Assembly (NCBI GenBank): GCA_022449455.1
Contig: JAKUPL010000003.1
Location: 62,001 to 126,000, forward strand
DNA from: Alcanivorax sp.
GTDB taxonomy: Bacteria; Pseudomonadota; Gammaproteobacteria; Pseudomonadales; Alcanivoracaceae
Direction: 5' to 3'
Length of the DNA: 64,000 nt
A program made the position numbers and the translations under genes. Below the pieces are notes generated by a model, which was not told where the DNA came from, ran no database searches, and was given only the letters and a program-made list of their open reading frames with translations. Below, piece after piece: positions 1 through 11,580 of this stretch. How positions within the stretch are numbered: position 1 is the first letter of the stretch; every line of letters begins with the position of its first letter.

Positions 1-488
1 ACCGCCTCGTAGGTCAGGGTGCCGGAACGGGAGACGATGCCCACCTTGCCCGGCTTGTGAATGTGACCGGGCATGATGCCGATCTTGCACTCACCGGGGG
101 TGATCACGCCGGGGCAGTTCGGGCCGATCAGGCGCACATTGCCCTTGCGGACGATGTATTCCTTCACGTACAGCATGTCCAGGGCGGGAATGCCCTCGGT
201 GATGCAGACGATCAGCTCGATGCCGGCGTCGGCGGCCTCGATGATGGAGTCCTTGCAGAACGCCGCCGGTACGTAGATCACGGAGGCGGTGGCGCCGGTT
301 TCCTTGACCGCGTCGGCCACGGTGTTGAACACCGGCAGGCCCAGATGGGTCTGGCCGCCCTTGCCCGGGGTCACGCCGCCGACCATTTGAGTACCGTACT
401 CAATCGCCTGCTCGGAGTGGAAGGTGCCCTGGCTGCCGGTGAAACCCTGGCAGATCACCTTGGTGTTCTTGTCGATCAATACGCTCAT
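1..488 (-). CDS. sucD: succinyl-CoA synthetase alpha subunit, partial at the left edge
   Basis: This is the N-terminal 162 residues of the ADP-forming succinate-CoA ligase alpha subunit, which joins SucC to convert succinyl-CoA to succinate with ATP formation in the TCA cycle. The visible part begins [18 protein letters not shown] (CoA-binding Rossmann fold) and contains [20 protein letters not shown], typical of SucD. The phosphohistidine region lies beyond the window edge. The ATG overlaps the sucC stop as ATGA, so the two are translationally coupled. It is the last visible gene of the sucAB-lpd-sucCD operon; its terminator is outside the window. Confidence 0.97.
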   Translation of the reverse strand, partial: MSVLIDKNTKVICQGFTGSQGTFHSEQAIEYGTQMVGGVTPGKGGQTHLGLPVFNTVADAVKETGATASVIYVPAAFCKDSIIEAADAGIELIVCITEGIPALDMLYVKEYIVRKGNVRLIGPNCPGVITPGECKIGIMPGHIHKPGKVGIVSRSGTLTYEA

Positions 489-1654
489 TTGGCACCTCCC
501 GCGGCTTTCACCACCTGCTCGGCGGCGTCGTCAAAACTCTTGGCGGCGATGATGTTCATGCCGCTGTCGGCCAGTTTCTTGGCGCCCAGCTCGGCGTTGT
601 TGCCTTCCAAACGCACCACCACCGGCACTTCGACGCCCACTTCTTCCACGGCGCCGATGATGCCTTCGGCGATCAGGTCACAACGGACGATGCCGCCGAA
701 GATGTTGACCAGAACCGCTTGCACCTGATCGTCGGAGAGGATGATCTTGAACGCTTCGGTGACGCGCTCCTTGGTGGCGCCGCCGCCCACGTCCAGGAAG
801 TTGGCGGGCTGGCCGCCCTTCAGCTTGACCAGGTCCATGGTGCCCATGGCCAGGCCGGCACCGTTCACCATGCAACCGATGTTGCCTTCCAGGGCCACGT
901 AGTTGAGTTCCCACTCGGCGGCGCGACGCTCGCGCTCGTCTTCCTGGGAGGGATCTTCCAGCGCCTTGATGTCCGGGTGACGGAACAGTGCGCTGCCGTC
1001 CACGTTGATCTTAGCGTCCAGGCAGTGCAGATCGCCCTGCTCGGTGATCACCAGCGGGTTCACTTCGATCAGCGCCAGGTCCTTATCGTCGAACAGTTTG
1101 GCCAGACCGGTGAAGATCTTGGCGAACTGACCGACCTGCTTGCCTTCCAGGCCCAGCTGGAACGCGATCTGGCGAGCCTGGTAGGGCTGCGCGCCGACCA
1201 GCGGGTCCACTTCCGCCTTGAGGATTTTTTCCGGGGTTTCCTCGGCGACTTTCTCGATTTCCACGCCGCCCTCGGTGGACGCCATGAACACCACCCGGCG
1301 GGTGGCGCGATCCAGTACCGCGCTCAGGTACAGTTCCCGGGCGATGTCGGTGCAGGTTTCCACCAGGATCTTGGACACCGGCTGGCCGTGCTCGTCGGTC
1401 TGGAAAGTGACCAGACGCTGGCCCAGCCATTTTTTGGCGAATTCCGCCGCTTCCTCGGGGCTGTCGACCAGCTTCACACCGCCGGCCTTGCCGCGGCCGC
1501 CGGCGTGTACCTGTGCCTTGACGACCCATTTGTCGCCACCGATTTCCTTCGCCTTGGCGGCCACCTCTTCAGGGGTGTCGCAGGCGAATCCCTTGGAAAC
1601 CGGCAGGCCGTAATCAGCAAACAGCTGTTTAGACTGATACTCGTGGAGATTCAT
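485..1654 (-). CDS. sucC: succinyl-CoA synthetase beta subunit (ADP-forming)
   Basis: The 389-residue ATP-grasp subunit partners SucD. The N-terminal ATP-grasp fold carries K46 and the glycine-rich GGRGKAGG (52-59), and the acidic metal-binding IEVNPLV lies near residue 200. The C-terminal ligase domain has FLDVGGGA and [10 protein letters not shown]. Length is as usual for the family. The gene is 96 bp downstream of lpd across a hairpin-rich gap and overlaps sucD by 4 bp. Confidence 0.98.
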   Translation of the reverse strand: MNLHEYQSKQLFADYGLPVSKGFACDTPEEVAAKAKEIGGDKWVVKAQVHAGGRGKAGGVKLVDSPEEAAEFAKKWLGQRLVTFQTDEHGQPVSKILVETCTDIARELYLSAVLDRATRRVVFMASTEGGVEIEKVAEETPEKILKAEVDPLVGAQPYQARQIAFQLGLEGKQVGQFAKIFTGLAKLFDDKDLALIEVNPLVITEQGDLHCLDAKINVDGSALFRHPDIKALEDPSQEDERERRAAEWELNYVALEGNIGCMVNGAGLAMGTMDLVKLKGGQPANFLDVGGGATKERVTEAFKIILSDDQVQAVLVNIFGGIVRCDLIAEGIIGAVEEVGVEVPVVVRLEGNNAELGAKKLADSGMNIIAAKSFDDAAEQVVKAAGGAK

Positions 1655-1701
1655 GCCTTAACTTCCATCAAATGTCTGTGGATAGCGCTCCCGGCGCAAA
1701 A

Positions 1702-1750
1702 TCGGGGCCGCGCCGGGCCCCGACCGGATCAGGGCCCGTGCACGCGGGCC
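1702..1750 (-). other. two perfect hairpins between lpd and sucC
   Basis: The 96-bp gap holds two perfect inverted repeats: an 8-bp stem with 6-nt loop (1702-1723, arm TCGGGGCC) and a 6-bp stem with 6-nt loop (1733-1750, arm GGCCCG). The second ends immediately beside the lpd stop. Neither is followed by a T-tract, so they are not classical terminators. They could protect or process the mRNA and set lpd versus sucCD levels; that role is inference. Confidence 0.5.
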
Positions 1751-3193
<1,443 letters not shown>

Positions 3194-3205
3194 CTATCCC
3201 TTTGT

Positions 3206-4465
3206 TCAGATGTCCAGCAGCAGACGGGCCGGATCCTCGATAAAGTTCTTCACGGTGACCAGGAACTGCACCGCTTGCTTGCCGTCGATCAGGCGGTGGT
3301 CGTAGGACAGCGCCAGATACATCATCGGCAGAATCTCCACCTTGCCGTCCACGGCCATGGGCCGTTCCTGGATCTTGTGCATGCCCAGGATCGCGGTCTG
3401 CGGCGGATTGAGAATCGGCATGGACATCAGCGAGCCGAACACCCCGCCGTTGGAGATGGTGAAGGTGCCGCCGGTCATTTCATCGATGGACAGCTTGCCC
3501 TTCTGGGCTTTCTGACCGTAGTCGATGATCTGGGACTCCACTTCCGCCAGACCTTTCTGGTCGGCGTCGCGCACCACCGGTACCACCAGGCCGCGCTCGG
3601 TGGACACCGCCACGCCGACGTCGTAGTAACCGTGGTAGACCACGTCGTCACCGTCGATGGAGGCGTTCACTTCCGGGTAGCGCTTGAGCGCTTCCACGCA
3701 AGCGCGGGTAAAGAAGCCCATGAAGCCCAGGCGCACGCCGTGGGCCTTCTCGAAGGCGTCCTTGTAGTTCTTGCGCATGTCCATGATCGGCTTCATGTTG
3801 ACCTCGTTGAAAGTGGTCAACATGGCCGCGTTCTGCTGAGCGGACACCAGCCGCTCGGCGATGCGCTTGCGCAGACGGGTCATCGGCACGCGGCGCTCTT
3901 CGCGCTCGCCGGGCTCCGCTTCGGGGATCGGGGCCGCTTTCGATTCGGAAGAGGAGGAAGCGGGCTTCTCCTGGCGGTTGGCCAGGGCCTTCTCCACGTC
4001 TTCCTTGGTGATGCGACCGTCGCGGCCGGTGCCTTTGACGTCGCCGGCGGCCAGGCCGTGCTCGCTCATCATCTTGCGCGCGGCCGGGCCGGCCTGGGCG
4101 TCGTCGTCACCGCCCTCGGCGTCGGCGGGCTCGCTCTTGGCTTCCGCCTTCGGCTCATCGGCTTTCGCTTCGGCCTTGCCCTCGTCCTTGCTTTCTTCCT
4201 GCTTGGCGTCACCGCCGCCGGAGCCGCTGCCGGCCTCCAGGGAACCCAGGACTTCCTGGCTTTCCACGGTGTCGCCTTCGTCCTTGAGGATCTTGCCCAC
4301 CACGCCGTCGCTGGGGGCCACTACCTCGAGAACCACCTTGTCGGTTTCGATGTCCACCAGCAGCTCGTCACGCTTGACCGCCTCGCCTTCTTTCTTGTGC
4401 CAGGTGGCCACGGTGCCGTCCGCCACGGATTCGGGAAACTGTGGGGCTTTGATTTCTGTCGCCAT
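3206..4465 (-). CDS. sucB: 2-oxoglutarate dehydrogenase E2, dihydrolipoyl succinyltransferase
   Basis: The 419-residue core acyltransferase of the 2-oxoglutarate dehydrogenase complex transfers the succinyl group from lipoate to CoA. Domains in order: a single lipoyl domain (about 1-77, lipoyl-lysine K43 in IETDKVVLE), an Ala/Glu/Lys-rich linker, a peripheral subunit-binding domain (about 125-161) and the catalytic domain ending with DHRLIDG (H390/D394). It is the second gene of the suc operon, 35 bp after sucA. Confidence 0.97.
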   Translation of the reverse strand: MATEIKAPQFPESVADGTVATWHKKEGEAVKRDELLVDIETDKVVLEVVAPSDGVVGKILKDEGDTVESQEVLGSLEAGSGSGGGDAKQEESKDEGKAEAKADEPKAEAKSEPADAEGGDDDAQAGPAARKMMSEHGLAAGDVKGTGRDGRITKEDVEKALANRQEKPASSSSESKAAPIPEAEPGEREERRVPMTRLRKRIAERLVSAQQNAAMLTTFNEVNMKPIMDMRKNYKDAFEKAHGVRLGFMGFFTRACVEALKRYPEVNASIDGDDVVYHGYYDVGVAVSTERGLVVPVVRDADQKGLAEVESQIIDYGQKAQKGKLSIDEMTGGTFTISNGGVFGSLMSMPILNPPQTAILGMHKIQERPMAVDGKVEILPMMYLALSYDHRLIDGKQAVQFLVTVKNFIEDPARLLLDI

Positions 4466-4500
4466 GCTGATTCCTTAAACCCTTTTCGGTTCGCTTTCGC

Positions 4501-7338
4501 TCATTTGATCTGGAATGCGTCTTCGACCAGACGCTGCTGCTGTTCAACGTGCAGGGACATGGAGCCCGCCGCCGGTGCCGCCGCCATGTCGCGGCCGGCG
4601 TAGTGCACCGGGAGGTTGTCCTTGACCGCCCGCGCCACGCGCAGGAAGTGGTGCTGGGAGCTGAACCAGGCGCCCTGATTCATGGGCTCTTCCTGGCACC
4701 AGACCAGGGTCTCCAGGTTCGGGTAGCTCTCCAGAATCTCGGTCAGACGTTTCTCCGGGAACGGATAGAGCTGCTCGATGCGCACCACCGCGGTGTCGTT
4801 GAGGTCGTCGCTTTCGCGCTTCTCCAACAGGTCGTAGTAGACCTTGCCGGCGCACATCACGACTCGCTTGACGGCCTTGCGGTCAAACTCCGGCTGCTCG
4901 TCGATCACGGTCTGGAAGCGACCCTCGGCCAGATCCTCCAGGGAGGACGTGGCGCGCTTGTGACGCAGCAGACTCTTCGGCGTCATCACCACCAGCGGCT
5001 TGCGCAGCGGGCGGATCGCCTGACGGCGCAGCAGATGGAAAATCTGCGCCGGCGTGGTCGGCACGCACACCTGCATGTTGTGCTCGGCGCACAGCTGCAG
5101 GAAGCGCTCCAGGCGCGCGGAGGAGTGCTCCGGGCCCTGCCCTTCGTAACCGTGCGGCAGCAGCATGGTCAGGCCGCACAGACGGCCCCACTTGGCTTCA
5201 CCGGAAGAAATGAACTGGTCGATCACCACCTGGGCGCCGTTGACGAAATCGCCAAACTGGGCTTCCCACAGGATCAGCGCCTTGGGCGTGGTGGTGGCGT
5301 AACCGTACTCAAACGCCAGCACCGCTTCCTCGGACAGCAGGGAATCGTAGATGTCCATGCGCGGCTGGCCCTCGTAGAGGTGCTGCAGCGGCACATAGTT
5401 GTCGCCGTTTTTCTGGTTGTGCACCACCGCGTGCCGGTGAGAGAAGGTACCCCGGCCGGAGTCCTGGCCGGTCAAACGCACCATGTACCCCTGGTCCAGC
5501 AGCGTGGCGTAGGCCAGGGTCTCGCCGTAGCCCCAGTTCAGGGACATGGCGCCGGCGGTCATCTTGCGGCGGTCTTCCAGGATTTTCTTGACCTGACGCT
5601 GGGTGACCACGCCCTCGGGCAGGGTCTCCAGGCGACCGGCCAGGTCCTGAAGTTTCTTCAGCGGGTAACCGGTGTCCCAGTCGTCCTCGACCTGGTGGCC
5701 GATGAACGGAGACCAGTCCACGAACAGCGCCTTGTTGGGCTCGCGCACCAGGGCCTTGACCACGTGGTTGCCCTCGTCGAGGGCGTCCCGGTAGTCGTCG
5801 ACCATCTTCTGGGCGTCCTGCTCGGACAGCACCTGCTCGTTGATCAGACGCTCCGCGTACAGGGTACGGCTGGAGGGGTGGGACTTGATCTTCTTGTACA
5901 TCAGCGGCTGGGTGGAGGACGGCTCGTCCGCCTCGTTGTGGCCCAGACGGCGGTAACAGATCAGGTCGATCACCACGTCCTTCTTGAACTGCATGCGGTA
6001 GTCCACCGCCAACTGGGTGACGAAGTAGACCGCCTCCGGATCGTCCGCGTTGACGTGGAAGATCGGCGCCTGGACCATCTTGGCCACGTCGGTGCAGTAC
6101 TCGGTGGAGCGGGCATCATCACGACGGCTGGTGGTGAAGCCCACCTGGTTGTTGATGATGATGTGCAGGGTGCCGCCGGTGTGGTAGGCACGGGTCTGGG
6201 ACATCTGGAAGGTTTCCATGACCACGCCCTGGCCGGCGAAGGCGGCGTCACCATGGATCAGGATCGGCACCACCTGGTCGCCGCCGCTGTCGTCGCGGCG
6301 GTCCTGGCGGGCACGCACCGAACCTTCCACCACCGGAGACACAATCTCCAGGTGGGAGGGGTTGAAGGCCATCGCCAGGTGCACCTCACCGCCGGAGGTC
6401 TGCACGTTGGACGAGAAGCCCTGGTGGTATTTCACGTCGCCGGAGCCGTTCTCGTTGAAGCTCTTGCCCTCGAACTCGCCGAACAGGTCCCGCGGGCTCT
6501 TGCCCAGGGTGTTGACCAGCACGTTGAGGCGGCCCCGGTGGGCCATGCCGAGCACCATTTCCTTGGCGCCGTAGCTGCCGACCCGCTGAATCATCTCGTC
6601 CATCAGCGGAATCAGGGACTCGCCGCCTTCCAGGCCGAAACGCTTGGTGCCGGGGTAGCGACTGCCCAGGTATTTTTCCAGCCCTTCGGCGGCGGTGAGC
6701 CGCTCAAGAATGTGCTGCTTGATGTCGGCGCCGTACTGCGGATGGCTGCGCACGCCTTCCAGCCGTTGCTGGATCCACCGCTTCTCGGCGGTGTTGACGA
6801 TGTGCATGTACTCCGTGCCCACGGTGGAACAGTAGCTGCCTTGCAGGCAGTCCATGATCTCACGGAGGGTGGCTTCCGGCTTGCCCAGGAACAGGTTGCC
6901 GGTCTGGAACACGGTGTCCAGATCGGATTTGCTCAGTCCGTGGTGGGCCAGTTCCAGATCCGGTACCGCTTCGCGTTCCATCAGACCCAGCGGGTCCAGC
7001 TTGGCCACCTGGTGGCCACGGTTGCGGTAGGCGGCGATCAGGTGAAGCACCCGCACCTGGCGGCGTTCGTGCTCGGAACTGACGGCGCTGGCGCCCATTT
7101 TCTGAACCCGGGAGCGATTTTTGGCTTCCAGCAGAAAATGTTCGCGTACCGCGGAATGGGGAACGTCGGATTCCACGGCGCCGTTGACGCTGGGAAGCTT
7201 CTCGAAGTAGGCGCGCCAGTCTTCCGGCACGGAGTTGGGATCGGTCAGGTAGGATTCGTACAGTTCATCAACATAGGCCGCGTTGGCGCCCCCGATGTGG
7301 GAGGACTGCCATTGGCGGTGCATGGAACTGTCTTGCAT
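4501..7338 (-). CDS. sucA: 2-oxoglutarate dehydrogenase E1 component
   Basis: The 945-residue thiamine-diphosphate E1 decarboxylates 2-oxoglutarate and reductively succinylates the SucB lipoyl group. The N-terminus (HIGGANAAYVDELYESYL) is the E2-binding segment of the OdhA/SucA family. A ThDP/Mg site is seen as HGDAAFAGQG with INNQVGFTT about 35 residues later, and the transketolase-like C-terminal half follows. The start was set at 7338 (MQDSSMHRQW) because GGAACGAG lies just upstream; an in-frame start at 7398 would add 20 residues untypical of the family. It is the first gene of the suc operon. Confidence 0.97.
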   Translation of the reverse strand: MQDSSMHRQWQSSHIGGANAAYVDELYESYLTDPNSVPEDWRAYFEKLPSVNGAVESDVPHSAVREHFLLEAKNRSRVQKMGASAVSSEHERRQVRVLHLIAAYRNRGHQVAKLDPLGLMEREAVPDLELAHHGLSKSDLDTVFQTGNLFLGKPEATLREIMDCLQGSYCSTVGTEYMHIVNTAEKRWIQQRLEGVRSHPQYGADIKQHILERLTAAEGLEKYLGSRYPGTKRFGLEGGESLIPLMDEMIQRVGSYGAKEMVLGMAHRGRLNVLVNTLGKSPRDLFGEFEGKSFNENGSGDVKYHQGFSSNVQTSGGEVHLAMAFNPSHLEIVSPVVEGSVRARQDRRDDSGGDQVVPILIHGDAAFAGQGVVMETFQMSQTRAYHTGGTLHIIINNQVGFTTSRRDDARSTEYCTDVAKMVQAPIFHVNADDPEAVYFVTQLAVDYRMQFKKDVVIDLICYRRLGHNEADEPSSTQPLMYKKIKSHPSSRTLYAERLINEQVLSEQDAQKMVDDYRDALDEGNHVVKALVREPNKALFVDWSPFIGHQVEDDWDTGYPLKKLQDLAGRLETLPEGVVTQRQVKKILEDRRKMTAGAMSLNWGYGETLAYATLLDQGYMVRLTGQDSGRGTFSHRHAVVHNQKNGDNYVPLQHLYEGQPRMDIYDSLLSEEAVLAFEYGYATTTPKALILWEAQFGDFVNGAQVVIDQFISSGEAKWGRLCGLTMLLPHGYEGQGPEHSSARLERFLQLCAEHNMQVCVPTTPAQIFHLLRRQAIRPLRKPLVVMTPKSLLRHKRATSSLEDLAEGRFQTVIDEQPEFDRKAVKRVVMCAGKVYYDLLEKRESDDLNDTAVVRIEQLYPFPEKRLTEILESYPNLETLVWCQEEPMNQGAWFSSQHHFLRVARAVKDNLPVHYAGRDMAAAPAAGSMSLHVEQQQRLVEDAFQIK

Positions 7339-7720
7339 CGTCGCTCGTTCCTTAGCCGGGCGAACGTCACGCCTGTGGGCATGCATGCTTCTGTCCACAG
7401 GGCCGCGACCCTGTTACCCGTGCTTATCGCTGTTTACGGAAACGGCGCCTTTTAAGCACCGCCCCCACCCTGCTTTGTCGCGCTCCCGGGGTTACCGGAA
7501 ACGCCCGGTATTGTAATACGTTTATGGGGCCATTGTTAGGCACTACAAGACCATGGTAGGGACCAATTTGCCCCGATACGGCCCGTCTACCCTGGCAAAA
7601 TGCCCTGAATGGCCCGGAAACCTCGTCAAGCTTAACGAAACCCGCCGGTCACGGCCCCACCCCGTCGCATTCGGAAACAACTTTACTGATGGGCTCGGCC
7701 TGCCCGGCTTACGGCAGGCC
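7339..7720. other. sucA upstream region with candidate promoter
   Basis: About 380 bp between the sdh terminator and sucA hold no convincing gene. A weak sigma-70 candidate on the minus strand pairs TACAAT (7510-7515) with CTAACA (7534-7539) at 18 bp spacing, giving a leader of roughly 165 nt before sucA. With a strong terminator after sdhB, sucABCD-lpd probably has its own promoter here. Short ORFs in both directions in this stretch look like chance. Confidence 0.35.
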
Positions 7721-7746
7721 AAAAAAAGGCGGCCCGCAGGCCGCCT
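7721..7746 (-). terminator. rho-independent terminator after sdhB
   Basis: A perfect 8-bp stem (arm AGGCGGCC, 7727-7734 and 7739-7746) with a 4-nt loop is followed on the minus strand by a run of seven T residues (A-run 7721-7727 on the plus strand). It lies 8 bp past the sdhB stop and separates the sdh and suc transcription units. Confidence 0.9.
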
Positions 7747-7754
7747 CTCTTCTC

Positions 7755-8471
7755 TCACACGCCCCGTTCAAGGAGCATGGAGCGGATGTGCCCGATCGCC
7801 CGGGTGGGGTTGAGCCCCTTCGGACAGACGCTGACACAGTTCATGATGCCGTGGCACCGGAACAGGCTGAACGGGTCGTCCAGCCGGGACAGGCGCTCCT
7901 CGGTGGCGTCGTCGCGGCTGTCCGCCAGGAAGCGGTAGCTCTGCAACAGGGCCGCCGGGCCCAGGAACTTCTCCGGATTCCACCAGAAGCTCGGGCAGCT
8001 GGTGGAGCAGCACGCGCACAGGATGCACTCGTACAGACCGTCCAGCTTGGCCCGCTCTTCCGGGGACTGCAGGCGCTCGATGGCCGGCGCCGGCGACTGG
8101 TTCTGCAGGTAGGGCTGCACTTTTTCGTACTGCTGGTAGAACACGCCCATGTCCACGACCAGGTCGCGGATCACCGGCAGACCGGGCAGCGGACGCAGCA
8201 CCAGCGGCTTCTTGCCTTCCTTGACGCCCGGTGCCACTTCGGACAGCGGGGTAATGCAGGCCAGCCCGTTCTTGCCGTTGATGTTCATACCGTCGGAACC
8301 GCACACGCCTTCGCGGCAGGAGCGGCGGTAGGACAGGCTCTCGTCCTGTTCCTTCACCAGAGCGAGGATATCGAGCACCATCAGGTCCTTGCCCTGGGTG
8401 TCGACCTCGTACTCCTTCATGGTCGGCTCGCGGTCGGTGTCCGGGTTGTAGCGGTAGATACTGACTTTCAT
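7755..8471 (-). CDS. sdhB: succinate dehydrogenase iron-sulfur subunit
   Basis: The 238-residue electron-transfer subunit of complex II passes electrons from SdhA FAD to the membrane quinone site. Cysteine sets for all three clusters are visible: SCREGVCGSDG plus a later LACIT for [2Fe-2S], CILCACCSTSCP for [4Fe-4S] and CHGIMNCVSVCPKG for [3Fe-4S]. It is the last gene of sdhCDAB, 16 bp after sdhA, and is followed by a terminator. Confidence 0.98.
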   Translation of the reverse strand: MKVSIYRYNPDTDREPTMKEYEVDTQGKDLMVLDILALVKEQDESLSYRRSCREGVCGSDGMNINGKNGLACITPLSEVAPGVKEGKKPLVLRPLPGLPVIRDLVVDMGVFYQQYEKVQPYLQNQSPAPAIERLQSPEERAKLDGLYECILCACCSTSCPSFWWNPEKFLGPAALLQSYRFLADSRDDATEERLSRLDDPFSLFRCHGIMNCVSVCPKGLNPTRAIGHIRSMLLERGV

Positions 8472-8487
8472 GGCTACACGTCTCCGA

Positions 8488-10263
8488 TTAGTAGGTCCGG
8501 ACCTTGGGCTGGAAGGTGTCCACGGTCTTCGGCTTGAAGTTCACTTCGCGCTTGCCCAACTGCTTGGTGCGCGGGTCGTAGATGGAATGGCACAGCCAGT
8601 TCTCATCGTCCCGGTCCGGGTAGTCGTAGCGGGAGTGCGCGCCGCGGCTTTCGGTGCGGTTGTAGGCCGCGATCGCGGTGGCTTCCGCCACTTCCAGCAG
8701 GTTGTCCAGCTCCAGGGCTTCCACACGGGCCATGTTGAAGGCGCTGCTCTTGTCGTCCAGATGCGCCTGGGCGATACGGCCACGCAGGTCGGCCAGCTTC
8801 TGCACGCCCTCTTCCATCAGGTCGCCCTTGCGGAACACACCGAAATGGTTCTGCATGGTGGTCTGCAACTCCTTGCGCAGACTGTGCACGGATTCGCCAC
8901 CCTTGGAGTCGTTCCAGCGGTTGACCCGGGCCAGCGCGGCGTCGATGTCGTCGTTGCTGGGCTCGTACTGGGTCATGCCCTGGCGCAGCGCGTCCTCGAT
9001 GTAGAGGCCGGCGGCGCGGCCGAACACCACCAGGTCGAGCAGCGAGTTGCCGCCCAGACGGTTGGCGCCATGCACGGATACGCAGGCTACCTCGCCCACC
9101 GCGAACAGACCGTTAACGATCTGATCCTCGCCTTCGTGGCCGCCGCTCATCTTCAGCGCCTGGCCGTGAACGTTGGTGGGGATGCCGCCCATCATATAGT
9201 GGCAGGTGGGCACCACCGGGATCGGCTCCTTGACCGGGTCGGTACCGGCAAAGGTGATGGCCAGCTCACAGATGCCCGGCAGGCGGCTGTGCAGCACTTC
9301 CTCGCCCAGGTGGTCGAGCTTCAGGTACACATAGCTGCCATCCGGGCCGTCACCGCGACCATCGAGGATTTCCATCATCATGGAACGGGCCACCACGTCG
9401 CGGGACGCCAGGTCCTTCGCGTTGGGGGCATAACGCTCCATGAAGCGCTCGCCGTCCTTGTTGATCAGGTAGCCACCCTCGCCCCGGCACCCTTCGGTGA
9501 CCAGCACGCCGGCACCGGCGATACCGGTGGGGTGGAACTGCCACATTTCGATGTCCTGCACCGGCACGCCGGCGCGCAGGGCCATGCCCACGCCGTCACC
9601 GGTGTTGATCAGGGCGTTGGTGGTGGACGAGTAGATGCGGCCGGAACCGCCGGTGGCGAACACCGTGGCCTTGGCCTTGAAGAACACCGTCTCGCCGGTT
9701 TCGATGCTGAACGCGATCACGCCACAGACGTTCTCGTTGGCGTCCTTCACCAGCTCGGCGGCGTACCACTCGTTGTAGAACTGGGTGCCGTTCTTCAGGT
9801 TCTGCTGATACAGGGTGTGCAGCAGAGCGTGGCCGGTACGGTCGGCGGCGGCACAGGTACGGGCGGCCTGGCCACCCTCACCGAAGTTCTTGGACTGGCC
9901 ACCGAAGGGACGCTGGTAAATGCGGCCTTCCTCGGTACGGGAGAACGGCAGACCCATATGGTCCAGCTCGAACACCGCTTCCGGGCCCACCTGGCACATA
10001 TATTCGATGGCGTCCTGGTCACCGATGTAGTCGGAGCCCTTGACGGTGTCGTACATGTGCCAGCGCCAATCGTCATTGGGATCGGCGGAGGCGATCGCAC
10101 AGGTGATGCCGCCCTGGGCGGACACGGTGTGCGAACGGGTCGGGAATACTTTGGAAATCAGCGCGGTCTTGAAACCGGACTGGGCCATCTGCAGGGAGGC
10201 ACGCATGCCCGCGCCCCCGCCGCCGACGACGATCGCGTCAAAGGTAATGGTACGAATGGACAT
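8488..10263 (-). CDS. sdhA: succinate dehydrogenase flavoprotein subunit
   Basis: The 591-residue catalytic subunit oxidises succinate to fumarate. It has the N-terminal FAD fold ([11 protein letters not shown]), the SHTVSAQGG motif with the covalently flavinylated histidine, the FHPTGI active-site segment, and the C-terminal fumarate-reductase-type helical domain. Length matches SdhA. It begins 3 bp after the sdhD stop. Confidence 0.98.
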   Translation of the reverse strand: MSIRTITFDAIVVGGGGAGMRASLQMAQSGFKTALISKVFPTRSHTVSAQGGITCAIASADPNDDWRWHMYDTVKGSDYIGDQDAIEYMCQVGPEAVFELDHMGLPFSRTEEGRIYQRPFGGQSKNFGEGGQAARTCAAADRTGHALLHTLYQQNLKNGTQFYNEWYAAELVKDANENVCGVIAFSIETGETVFFKAKATVFATGGSGRIYSSTTNALINTGDGVGMALRAGVPVQDIEMWQFHPTGIAGAGVLVTEGCRGEGGYLINKDGERFMERYAPNAKDLASRDVVARSMMMEILDGRGDGPDGSYVYLKLDHLGEEVLHSRLPGICELAITFAGTDPVKEPIPVVPTCHYMMGGIPTNVHGQALKMSGGHEGEDQIVNGLFAVGEVACVSVHGANRLGGNSLLDLVVFGRAAGLYIEDALRQGMTQYEPSNDDIDAALARVNRWNDSKGGESVHSLRKELQTTMQNHFGVFRKGDLMEEGVQKLADLRGRIAQAHLDDKSSAFNMARVEALELDNLLEVAEATAIAAYNRTESRGAHSRYDYPDRDDENWLCHSIYDPRTKQLGKREVNFKPKTVDTFQPKVRTY

Positions 10264-10266
10264 GGA

Positions 10267-10638
10267 TTATGCGCCTCCCCAGATCATCAGCAGACCCCAA
10301 AGGATGTAGACCAGCAGCAGCAGGGCAATGCCCATCTGCACCACCAGGCGAACGCTGGTGGCGGCCTTGCCGAAGGTCAGGCCGGTCAGGTAGTCGGTGG
10401 TTACGCTCCACAGGCCGATCCAGGTGTGGGCGGCCACGGAGAACAGCATCAGGGTGTTGGCGATGCGCATCGGCACCGACCCCATGAACGCGCTCCAGGT
10501 AGCGTAGTCCAGGTCGCTGTTGCAGATCAGATAGCCGACCATGCCGATCACGTACAGCGCGATCACCACGGCGGAGACCCGTTGAATCAGCCAGTCATAA
10601 AGGCCGTTACGGCCAAGGCTCGTTACACTCGTTACCAT
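10267..10638 (-). CDS. sdhD: succinate dehydrogenase membrane anchor subunit
   Basis: A 123-residue three-helix membrane protein that, with SdhC, anchors SdhAB and forms the quinone/heme b site. Hydrophobic helices lie at about residues 20-40, 56-80 and 95-118; AAHTWIGLWSV in the second carries the conserved histidine. The ATG overlaps the sdhC end by 7 bp. Assignment rests on topology and operon position as much as sequence. Confidence 0.95.
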   Translation of the reverse strand: MVTSVTSLGRNGLYDWLIQRVSAVVIALYVIGMVGYLICNSDLDYATWSAFMGSVPMRIANTLMLFSVAAHTWIGLWSVTTDYLTGLTFGKAATSVRLVVQMGIALLLLVYILWGLLMIWGGA

Positions 10639-11006
10639 ACCCAGGCTCCTGCCAGCAGAATCAGCACCGCGGTGACGATGAACGTGAGCTTGGCGCCCCG
10701 TCGGCCGCCTTCGAGGGTTTCACCCACGCCGGTGTCCATGATCAGGTGGCGGATACCGGCCACCAGGTGATAGGAAATAAAGGACAGGATCGCCCACAGC
10801 ACCAGCTTGGCCAGTGGTGAGGTCATCAGTTGTTTCAGGTCCGCAAAGCTCTCGGGGGACGCCAGGGAGCGATCCATCATCCACAGCAGCACGGGCAGGG
10901 CCACGAAAATGGCCACGCCGGTAATGCGGTGGGTGATGGACGCAATGGCGGTGACCGGGAACTTGATCGTCGTCAGATCGAGGTTAACGGGTCTCTTGTC
11001 GTTCAC
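10632..11006 (-). CDS. sdhC: succinate dehydrogenase cytochrome b556 subunit
   Basis: A 124-residue three-helix protein with the SdhC signature SITHRITGV near residue 25 and the heme-ligand segment SYHLVAGIRHLIMD near residues 80-95. It binds heme b and ubiquinone with SdhD. The start codon is GTG (11006) and the ribosome binding site is weak. First gene of sdhCDAB, divergent from gltA. Confidence 0.95.
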   Translation of the reverse strand: MNDKRPVNLDLTTIKFPVTAIASITHRITGVAIFVALPVLLWMMDRSLASPESFADLKQLMTSPLAKLVLWAILSFISYHLVAGIRHLIMDTGVGETLEGGRRGAKLTFIVTAVLILLAGAWVW

Positions 11007-11203
11007 GGTAGCCTACACTTTTGCCGGGCTCCGGCGGTGACCGGAGCGGTTGTCGGGAACTTGGCACCAACGGCGGCGTCGTAACACCTGTGAGGTTTGG
11101 CCGCTACTGCCCGGGCCGGGGTGGAGCCCACTGAAGCCTGAAACCACGCCAAACCGGGCCAGGGGTCCGGGCGGCGCAGGCGGGAGACTTCGTCGCGGGC
11201 GGC

Positions 11204-11232
11204 AGTATATCGCCGCGCCTGCGGCAAAACAA
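11204..11232 (-). promoter_or_regulatory. candidate sdhCDAB promoter
   Basis: On the minus strand a -10 TATACT (11204-11209, 5/6 match to TATAAT) follows TTGTTT (11227-11232, conserved TTG) at 17-bp spacing. The implied start site near 11197 gives a long leader before the sdhC GTG. Confidence 0.5.
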
Positions 11233-11445
11233 ACGTCAACCACCTGTTTTTATAGTAGCGGGAACCCGGGTGGGCGGATCGTGAAGAATGTTCGTGCCGC
11301 TTCCCCACTTGCGCCGTTAATCGCTTGTTTTCCAAAGCGCTTTGCCGGCGGTGGCCGGTGCCGGCCGGACCGGAGCGCCTCGTCCCGGTGCGCGTAATCG
11401 CCTGTTTACCCTACAAAAGTGGCCAGCGCGCGGGCGGGCTTCTCG

Positions 11446-11474
11446 TTGACAAAGACCCATCAAAACTTTAACGT
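11446..11474 (+). promoter_or_regulatory. candidate gltA promoter
   Basis: A perfect -35 TTGACA (11446-11451) is followed after 17 bp by TAACGT (11469-11474), which keeps the first, second and last bases of the -10 consensus. The position about 107 bp ahead of the gltA ATG is reasonable. The weak -10 suggests an activated or regulated promoter. Confidence 0.45.
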
Positions 11475-11580
11475 CCCCCGCGCTCTGGAGGACCTTCCCC
11501 ACGGGACCCACGGCGGTTAAGCCACGATATTAATCGCGCGCCCGGCGGGTGTACCCTCTATTCACCGAGGAGAAATTCCC

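Larger units (their letters stand above)
11007..11580. other. 574-bp divergent regulatory region between sdhC and gltA
   Basis: No gene is supported here; short ORFs in both directions have no recognisable features. The region divides two central TCA transcription units and contains candidate promoters in both directions (listed separately), leaving leaders of roughly 190 nt for sdhC and 100 nt for gltA. A transcription-factor site could not be assigned. Confidence 0.6.

Noticed and set aside
11227-11240. TTGACG on the minus strand as -35 for the TATACT ahead of sdhC
   Set aside because: The spacing would be about 24 bp; the TTGTTT at 17 bp was preferred.
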